Below, piece by piece: positions 23,403 through 27,614 of a stretch of 27,614 nucleotides of DNA. The stretch covers positions 1 through 27,614 of the forward strand of contig JBIIJX010000011.1 in NCBI GenBank assembly GCA_044233495.1, written 5' to 3'. A program made the position numbers and the translations under genes. The stretch's first letter is position 1. Every line of letters begins with the position of its first letter. The notes beneath the pieces were generated by a model. It was not told the origin of the DNA and did not search any database. It was given only the letters and a program-made list of their open reading frames with translations. The stretch is from UBA10649 sp044233495 (GTDB taxonomy: Bacteria > Actinomycetota > Actinomycetes > S36-B12).

Positions 23403-24467
23403 TCAGTCCACCGTCAGCCGAAGTATGCGGTCGTCGCTGGGCTTGGGGGCCCCGCGGCCGTCGGTGTTGCTGGTCACGAGCCAGAGAGCTCCGTCCGGGG
23501 CGACGGCGATCGTGCGGAGTCGTCCTAGGTCGCCCAGGGGTGCAGCGTCGGGCCGACCCGCTTGCGTGCCGACGAGGGGCACCTGCCAGAGCACCTCGCC
23601 GCGCAGGCTGGCCACATAGGCGACACCGTCGTGGATCGCCACCCCACTGGGGGATGCCGTCGACGTCGGCGACCAGGTGGCTTTGGGGTCGACGAGGCCG
23701 GGACCGCCGCCGCGACCCTCGACCTGCGGCCAGCCATAGTTGCCGCCGGCGCGGAGCAGGTTGAGCTCGTCGGCATCGCGCTCACCGAACTCCGTCGCCC
23801 ACACCCGGCCCGCGCTGTCGAGCGTGATGCCCTGCACATTGCGGTGGCCGAGGGTGAACACCGGTGACGACGGATCGGGGTTGCGCGGGTCGGGACGGCC
23901 GTCCGGCCGGATGCGCAGGACCTTGCCGGCGAGATCGTCCGCATCCTGCGATCGGCCCGGATCACCCGCGTCCCCTGTGCCGACGTACAGCGAGCCGTCG
24001 GGAGCGAAGATCAGCCGGCCGCCGTTGTGGTACGTGTTCTTGGCGATGCCGGTCAGGATCGGCCGCTGCCGACCCAGTCTGACGCCGTCCCACGCGATCC
24101 GCACGACCCTGTTGTCCCGCGCCCCCGTGTAGTAGGCGTAGACGGCATCGGGTTTGGGTCCTGGCGGCACGGCAATACCGAGCAGTCCACCCTCGCCGCC
24201 CGGACGCACGCCGCCCACCCGGCCCACGGTTGTGACACGTCCGCCTTGTGCGGAGACACGCTTGATGAGTGCGGTGTCGCGCTCGCTCACGAGAGCCGAG
24301 CCGTCCGGGAGGAAGGCCAGTCCCCACGGTGTGGTCAGCCCGCTGGCGATGGTGCTGTCCACCGTGGCCTGCGCATGGGCCGGCGAGGCAGCGGCGATGA
24401 GGCTGGTCGCGGCGAGAGCATGCGCCGCGAGTGCCGCAGCGGCAACAGCGAGGGCGTGGGGTCGCAA
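23403..24467 (-). CDS. Secreted PQQ-type sugar/aldose dehydrogenase (six-bladed beta-propeller)
   Basis: 354 residues. The TTG at 24467 is chosen as start because a GGAG lies 5 nt upstream and the protein then begins MRPHA with a signal peptide cleaved near AHA-QAT; the longer open frame has no signal and lies in unrelated sequence. The mature protein is the soluble glucose/aldose dehydrogenase fold: GLTTPWGLAFLPDGSALVSERD, GGEGGLLGIAVPP, YHNGGRLIFAPDGSLYVGTGDAGDP (active-site His and calcium-site region), KVLRIRPDG, LGHRNVQGITLD, WATEFGERDADELN, GGNYGWPQVEG. The expected activity is PQQ-dependent oxidation of a sugar, but the substrate is unknown. A possible -10 (GATACT on the minus strand, plus 24490-24495) lies upstream. 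TTG starts are uncommon in the window. Confidence 0.87.
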   Translation of the reverse strand: MRPHALAVAAAALAAHALAATSLIAAASPAHAQATVDSTIASGLTTPWGLAFLPDGSALVSERDTALIKRVSAQGGRVTTVGRVGGVRPGGEGGLLGIAVPPGPKPDAVYAYYTGARDNRVVRIAWDGVRLGRQRPILTGIAKNTYHNGGRLIFAPDGSLYVGTGDAGDPGRSQDADDLAGKVLRIRPDGRPDPRNPDPSSPVFTLGHRNVQGITLDSAGRVWATEFGERDADELNLLRAGGNYGWPQVEGRGGGPGLVDPKATWSPTSTASPSGVAIHDGVAYVASLRGEVLWQVPLVGTQAGRPDAAPLGDLGRLRTIAVAPDGALWLVTSNTDGRGAPKPSDDRILRLTVD

Positions 24468-24534
24468 GGGTGCTCCGTCCTTCCCCGGCAGTATCACCCG
24501 ACTCCCGGGTTTCTTGCCACCGGAGCCGTCGGAC

Positions 24535-25248
24535 CTAGGCGGGACGCAGAAGTCGCGTGAGCACGGTTCCGTCGTGCTCCAGCACCTGGGCGGTCCTGAA
24601 GCGCATCGCGGGGTCCAGGCCCCCAGGCAGGTAGACAAGGTGAGGGTCGCCGCCGACGAGTCGAGGCGAGAGTGTGAGGAGGATCTCGTCGACGAGGTCG
24701 AGGCGGAGGAGGTCGGCAAGCAGTGTCGGGCCGCCTTCGCAGAGCACGCGCGTCAGCCCGATCCCGGTGAGGTGATCCAGCACCGCGGTCACGTCGACTT
24801 CGTCCTCACCGCACACCACCAGTTCGGCCTGCTCCCTCAGCCAGGTCGATGCCTGCCGCACCGCATGGGCGGTGCTCATGAGCATGGGACGCACGTGCTC
24901 CGGGCCACGGTCGGCGAACACCCGCAGTGAGTGAGCAAGGTCCAGTCGTCGGCTCACCACGGCAAGGGGCCTGCTCGACGGGCGGTAGTCCTCCGCGCGC
25001 AGCGTCCCCGCCCCGACGAGCACGACGTCGCACATGGACCGGGCGAGGGCGAAGACCTGCTGATCGGCTTCCGTGCCCAGTGGCCCGGACAGGCCGCCAG
25101 GACCGCTGATGGCGCCGTCGAGCGACATCACGAAGTTCACGCGCACCCAGCGGTCGCTCCGCCATTCGGAAGTCGGTGGAACGAGATACGCCTCGCGAAG
25201 GGAGTCGATGTCGAGCGATGACGCAGGAGCCGGATGAACGCGATGCAC
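24535..25248 (-). CDS. RibD C-terminal / dihydrofolate-reductase-like pyrimidine reductase
   Basis: 237 residues. WVRVNFVMSLDGAISGPGGLSGPLGTEADQQVFALARSMCDVVLVGAGTLRAEDY (about 34-88) is the NADPH-binding opening of the RibD C-terminal domain. CEGGPTLLADLLRLDLVDEILLTLSPRLVGG (about 168-199) is the second signature. In riboflavin synthesis such domains reduce 5-amino-6-ribosylamino-uracil phosphate; the deaminase half is missing here. Free-standing actinobacterial members are often assigned to riboflavin synthesis as separate reductases or are of unknown specificity. The GTG at 25248 is 32 bp from the divergent zapE start. A possible -10, TATTCG on the minus strand (plus 25264-25269), overlaps the zapE -10. 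Confidence 0.88.
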   Translation of the reverse strand: MHRVHPAPASSLDIDSLREAYLVPPTSEWRSDRWVRVNFVMSLDGAISGPGGLSGPLGTEADQQVFALARSMCDVVLVGAGTLRAEDYRPSSRPLAVVSRRLDLAHSLRVFADRGPEHVRPMLMSTAHAVRQASTWLREQAELVVCGEDEVDVTAVLDHLTGIGLTRVLCEGGPTLLADLLRLDLVDEILLTLSPRLVGGDPHLVYLPGGLDPAMRFRTAQVLEHDGTVLTRLLRPA

Positions 25249-25267
25249 CCCGTGATGGTCCCACGAA

Positions 25268-25280
25268 TAGGCTCCGGCAT
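25268..25280 (+). promoter_or_regulatory. Putative -10 box of a leaderless zapE promoter
   Basis: TAGGCT (25268-25273) is 7 nt before the GTG at 25281. On the opposite strand TATTCG (plus 25264-25269) shares two base pairs with it, so the divergent RibD-C and ZapE genes may use overlapping -10 elements. Confidence 0.45.
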
Positions 25281-26303
25281 GTGTCCCTGACCTCGCGCCA
25301 GCCCGAGCTCGACGTCAGCCGCATTCTCGAGGACTTCGTCCCACCTCCTCACTTCGGTGGAGTGAGCTTCGACAGCTACCTTCCTGATCCGAGTCAGCCG
25401 AGCCAGACCGCCGCCGTCGCTGCCCTGCGCGCCTTTGCCACCCGCATCGAGCAGCCTGAGGCGCCCAAGCGCTCGCTGTTCCGACGTGCTGCCCCGCCGG
25501 AGTCCCGGGCCGGTGTCTACTTGGACGGTGGATTCGGGGTGGGGAAGACCCACCTGCTCGCATCCCTGTGGCATGCGGTTTCCGGGCCGAAGAGGTTCGG
25601 CACCTTCGTCGAGTACACGAACCTCGTGGGCGCCCTGGGCTTCCGGACGGCGGTCGACGCGCTGCGCACGAGCCGCCTCGTCTGCATCGACGAGTTCGAG
25701 CTCGACGATCCTGGTGACACCGTGCTCATGTCCACTCTGCTCGGCGAGCTCGTGCAGTCGGGGGTGAGCCTGGCTGCCACGTCGAACACGCTGCCGGAGA
25801 AGCTGGGGGAGGGCCGGTTCGCGGCGGAGGACTTCCTGCGCGAGATCCAGGGGCTGTCGGCCCACTTCGACGTGCTGCGCATCGATGGCGATGACTATCG
25901 GCATCGTGGGCTGCCGGAGGCGCCGCCTCCGATGTCACCGGAGGAGTTGGCCGCAGCGGTGGCGAGCCATCCGGGAGCGGCGCTCGATCGCTTCGACGCT
26001 CTGCTCGCCCACCTGAGCAGGGTCCACCCCTCCCGGTACGGAGCCCTCGTCGAGGGAGTCCCGCTGCTGGCCCTCGAGGGAGTACGCACCGTGACCGATC
26101 AGGCTCAGGCACTCCGGATGGTCGTTCTCGTCGATCGCCTCTACGACCGTGACATCCCGGTGATCTCCAGCGGTCAGCCGGTGGACCGGCTCTTCTCGCA
26201 GGAGATGCTGCGCGGCGGCTACCGCAAGAAGTACTTCCGGGCCATTTCCCGACTTGTGTCTCTTGCCCGTGACGGGCAGTCGATGGTTGGGTGGCGCTCA
26301 TGA
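25281..26303 (+). CDS. zapE: ZapE / AFG1-like P-loop ATPase
   Basis: 340 residues. GVYLDGGFGVGKTHLLASLWHA (about 79-100) contains the Walker A motif, RLVCIDEFELDDPGD (about 132-146) the Walker B, and AATSNTLPEKLGEGRF the sensor-like region with the typical SN-xxP pattern. This is the AFG1/ZapE family: in E. coli ZapE interacts with the division ring, and in mitochondria Afg1 helps protein quality control; the actinobacterial role is not certain. The GTG at 25281 is chosen because of the -10-like box 7 nt upstream and the family's N-terminus. The frame open to 25176 runs into the divergent gene. Its stop overlaps the next ATG (ATGA). Confidence 0.9.
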   Translation: MSLTSRQPELDVSRILEDFVPPPHFGGVSFDSYLPDPSQPSQTAAVAALRAFATRIEQPEAPKRSLFRRAAPPESRAGVYLDGGFGVGKTHLLASLWHAVSGPKRFGTFVEYTNLVGALGFRTAVDALRTSRLVCIDEFELDDPGDTVLMSTLLGELVQSGVSLAATSNTLPEKLGEGRFAAEDFLREIQGLSAHFDVLRIDGDDYRHRGLPEAPPPMSPEELAAAVASHPGAALDRFDALLAHLSRVHPSRYGALVEGVPLLALEGVRTVTDQAQALRMVVLVDRLYDRDIPVISSGQPVDRLFSQEMLRGGYRKKYFRAISRLVSLARDGQSMVGWRS

Positions 26304-26578
26304 CACCCGAGGGCATCATCAGCGCACTGGTCGCCGGCTCGATCATCGGCCTCATCGCCCGCATCCTGGTGCCGAGCATGCAACCCATCGGGTGCCTCAT
26401 GACGATTCTCCTGGGCATCCTCGGGGCGTTCGCCGGGATCTTCATCGGCAACATGCTGGGCTTCGGCCCTTCGACAGACTCCTACAGCTTCTGGCTGGTC
26501 CTCATCGTGCAGATCGTCACGGCCGTGATCCTGGTCGCCATCACGGCTGCCGTCTTCCGCAAGGGCAGCAACAGTTGA
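26300..26578 (+). CDS. GlsB/YeaQ/YmgE-family small membrane protein
   Basis: 92 residues, three hydrophobic segments. IISALVAGSIIGLIARILVP at the start and GCLMTILLGILGAFAGIFIGNMLG in the middle are the glycine-rich helices of the transglycosylase-associated/GlsB family, often stress-linked. The last helix ends with a basic tail (FRKGSNS). The ATG at 26300 is chosen because it overlaps the zapE stop (ATGA); a GTG at 26291 in frame would add three residues. Probably read from the zapE message. Confidence 0.88.
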   Translation: MTPEGIISALVAGSIIGLIARILVPSMQPIGCLMTILLGILGAFAGIFIGNMLGFGPSTDSYSFWLVLIVQIVTAVILVAITAAVFRKGSNS

Positions 26579-26585
26579 CGGCGGC

Positions 26586-26614
26586 TTGACCTCATACCCC
26601 CTGGGGTATACAGT
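26586..26614 (+). promoter_or_regulatory. Promoter of the short Cys-rich gene
   Basis: TTGACC (26586-26591) and TACAGT (26609-26614) are spaced 17 bp. Predicted start of transcription is near 26621, giving a leader of about 24 nt with AGGAGAAGG (26634-26642) before the ATG. The operator lies in the spacer between the two boxes. Confidence 0.6.
26594..26609 (+). promoter_or_regulatory. CsoR-type operator (perfect 7+7 palindrome)
   Basis: ATACCCC-CT-GGGGTAT is a perfect inverted repeat (26594-26600 and 26603-26609). C/G-run palindromes with TAC...GTA flanks are the DNA sites of CsoR-family repressors, which sense Cu(I) (CsoR) or persulfides (CstR). Its place between the -35 and -10 boxes suits steric repression. 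Family-level assignment only; the effector is unknown and no csoR gene is in the window. Confidence 0.65.
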
Positions 26615-26644
26615 GACCTGACCGACCGACCACAGGAGAAGGCC

Positions 26645-26761
26645 ATGTGCAGCCCCGCCATCTGCCGTCAGTGCAACAAGGTCACCTACACCGGGTGTGG
26701 AGAGCACGTCGAGCAGGTGCTGTCGATGTACAAGCCCGAGGAGCGCTGCACCTGCTCCTGA
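26645..26761 (+). CDS. 38-residue cysteine-rich protein, putative metal or sulfur-stress responsive
   Basis: The frame starts at an ATG 6 nt after AGGAG. It encodes 38 residues with six cysteines and one histidine: C2, C7-x2-C10, C18-x2-H21, and C35-x-C37. This density, and the CxxC...GCGxH arrangement, suggests binding of one metal ion (zinc or copper) or a thiol role. From memory, short hypothetical actinobacterial proteins with a similar CxxCxKxTxxGCGxH pattern exist; I did not search. It has its own promoter with a CsoR-type operator. A small CCCC-GCA-GGGG hairpin (26762-26772) follows the stop directly. It is not obviously linked to the GlsB gene upstream (66 bp gap). Confidence 0.75.
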   Translation: MCSPAICRQCNKVTYTGCGEHVEQVLSMYKPEERCTCS

Positions 26762-26849
26762 CCCCGCAGGGGCTCGTCCCGATCGGTCGTATGTGACCAT
26801 GGGGACCGGCCAACCAGCCGACCAGGCGGACGCTGATGGGGAGAGCGGG

Positions 26850-27614
26850 ATGAAGGCCACGATTCTGCTCGCGCGCAGTGCGGCGACGATGCTCGTGCTC
26901 GTACTGGCGCTCCTCGCGGGGGTTGCCGGTCCCGGGCTGCCGTCGGCGAGCGCTGTGCCGAGCGCACCGACCGGGGTCACCGCCACGAGGGCTGATACCG
27001 CCCTGTTGGTGACGTGGAGCGCGGCTGCAGGCGCCACCGGTTACACGGCGACGGCCTATGACGCAGCCTCGGGCGGGTCGGTCCAGGGTGCGGCATGCAC
27101 GACTGCGACCACCTCCTGCTCAGTCACCGGACTGACCAACGGCACCACGTACTACATCGAGGTAGTGGCGACCGACGGCGCGGCGACGGCGACATCGTCG
27201 CCACGGGTGAGCGGCACCCCGTCGACCGTGCCCGGCGCGCCGCAGTCCGTGGTGGTCACCGGCAGTGACGGCTCGGTCTCGGTGGCATGGAGCGCCCCCG
27301 CGAGCAACGGCGGTGCCTCGATAACCGGGTACGACGCGACGGCCTACGACGCGGCCTCGGGCGGGACATCGCAGGGGACCTGCAGCACGTCGAGCACCAC
27401 CTGCACGATCTCGAGCCTGACCAACGGCTCCACCTACTACGTCGAGGTGACGGCCACGAACACCGCCGGCACTGGTGCGGGCTCCTCGCGTGCCTCCGGC
27501 ATCGCTGGCGGATCTGCGGGTGCGCCCCGATCCGTCACCGCTGCTCGCGGCGATGGCTACATCGACGTCGACTGGCTGGCGCCCACATCCGACGGTGGAT
27601 CCCCGGTCACGAGC
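26850..27614 (+). CDS. Secreted fibronectin type III repeat protein (3' end outside window)
   Basis: Open from ATG 26850 to the window edge (255 codons). A GGAGAG purine stretch precedes the start. A signal peptide (MKATILLARSAATMLVLVLALLAGVAG, cleavage near ASA-VPS) leads into fibronectin III domains: domain 1 (about 45-130) and domain 2 (about 131-223), then the start of a third. Each has the VTW/VAW strand, a YxATAYDAASGG strand and LTNGTTYY/LTNGSTYY-xVxA near the end. A C-x6-C pair occurs in both domains, unusual for the fold and probably a disulfide in this exported protein. Domains 1 and 2 are close enough to suggest recent duplication. Likely cell-surface binding or adhesion, or a spacer to a catalytic domain further on. 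Function unknown. Confidence 0.85.
   Translation, partial: MKATILLARSAATMLVLVLALLAGVAGPGLPSASAVPSAPTGVTATRADTALLVTWSAAAGATGYTATAYDAASGGSVQGAACTTATTSCSVTGLTNGTTYYIEVVATDGAATATSSPRVSGTPSTVPGAPQSVVVTGSDGSVSVAWSAPASNGGASITGYDATAYDAASGGTSQGTCSTSSTTCTISSLTNGSTYYVEVTATNTAGTGAGSSRASGIAGGSAGAPRSVTAARGDGYIDVDWLAPTSDGGSPVTS

Overview
The window is GC-rich, densely coded DNA that fits the Actinomycetota (high-GC Gram-positive bacteria). Three things point there: the conserved housekeeping run aroH-tyrA-cmk-plsC-like-der, the frequent GTG starts with ATGA stop/start overlaps, and at least seven genes whose start codon lies 6-7 nt behind a TANNNT box, as in leaderless actinobacterial transcripts. I cannot name a genus from the sequence alone. 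I see no integrase, transposase, CRISPR array or phage module; the window reads as chromosomal.

Layout. (1) 1-4812, + strand: an aromatic amino acid and core-housekeeping operon (AroH chorismate mutase, cut at the window edge; prephenate dehydrogenase; cytidylate kinase; a degenerate PlsC-like protein; the ribosome-assembly GTPase Der; a small lipoprotein). (2) 4809-10193: an exported-hydrolase region, with two divergent secreted lipase/esterase genes, a tRNA-Pro(GGG), a secreted S33/TAP-type peptidase ending in a striking IDWDx pentapeptide repeat tail, and the decayed remnant of a choloylglycine-hydrolase/penicillin-acylase family gene. (3) 10162-13855, - strand: an apparent three-gene operon of an ion-channel-like membrane protein, a TRIC/UPF0126 membrane protein and a double-domain nitrilase whose second domain has lost its catalytic residues. 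(4) 14235-17899, + strand: a membrane-anchored TAXI-type solute-binding protein, a small lipoprotein, a secreted protein of unknown function and a flippase-like LPG-synthase-TM protein. (5) 17886-19065, - strand: PhzF-like isomerase and pterin-4a-carbinolamine dehydratase, translationally linked. (6) 19150-23104, + strand: Old Yellow Enzyme/FadH-type oxidoreductase, epoxide hydrolase and SpoU rRNA/tRNA methyltransferase. (7) 23085-25248, - strand: a small membrane protein, a secreted PQQ-type sugar dehydrogenase and a RibD-C reductase. (8) 25281-27614, + strand: ZapE-like ATPase, GlsB/YeaQ membrane protein, a 38-residue cysteine-rich protein behind a CsoR-type operator, and the start of a secreted fibronectin-III protein that runs off the window.

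The most interesting items are the CsoR-type operator with its short Cys-rich gene, the recently expanded IDWDx tail on the peptidase, the half-dead tandem nitrilase next to two channel-like proteins, and the Ntn-hydrolase pseudogene that still carries its promoter, ribosome binding site, start and nucleophile cysteine. None of these amounts to a clearly new multi-gene defence or biosynthetic system.
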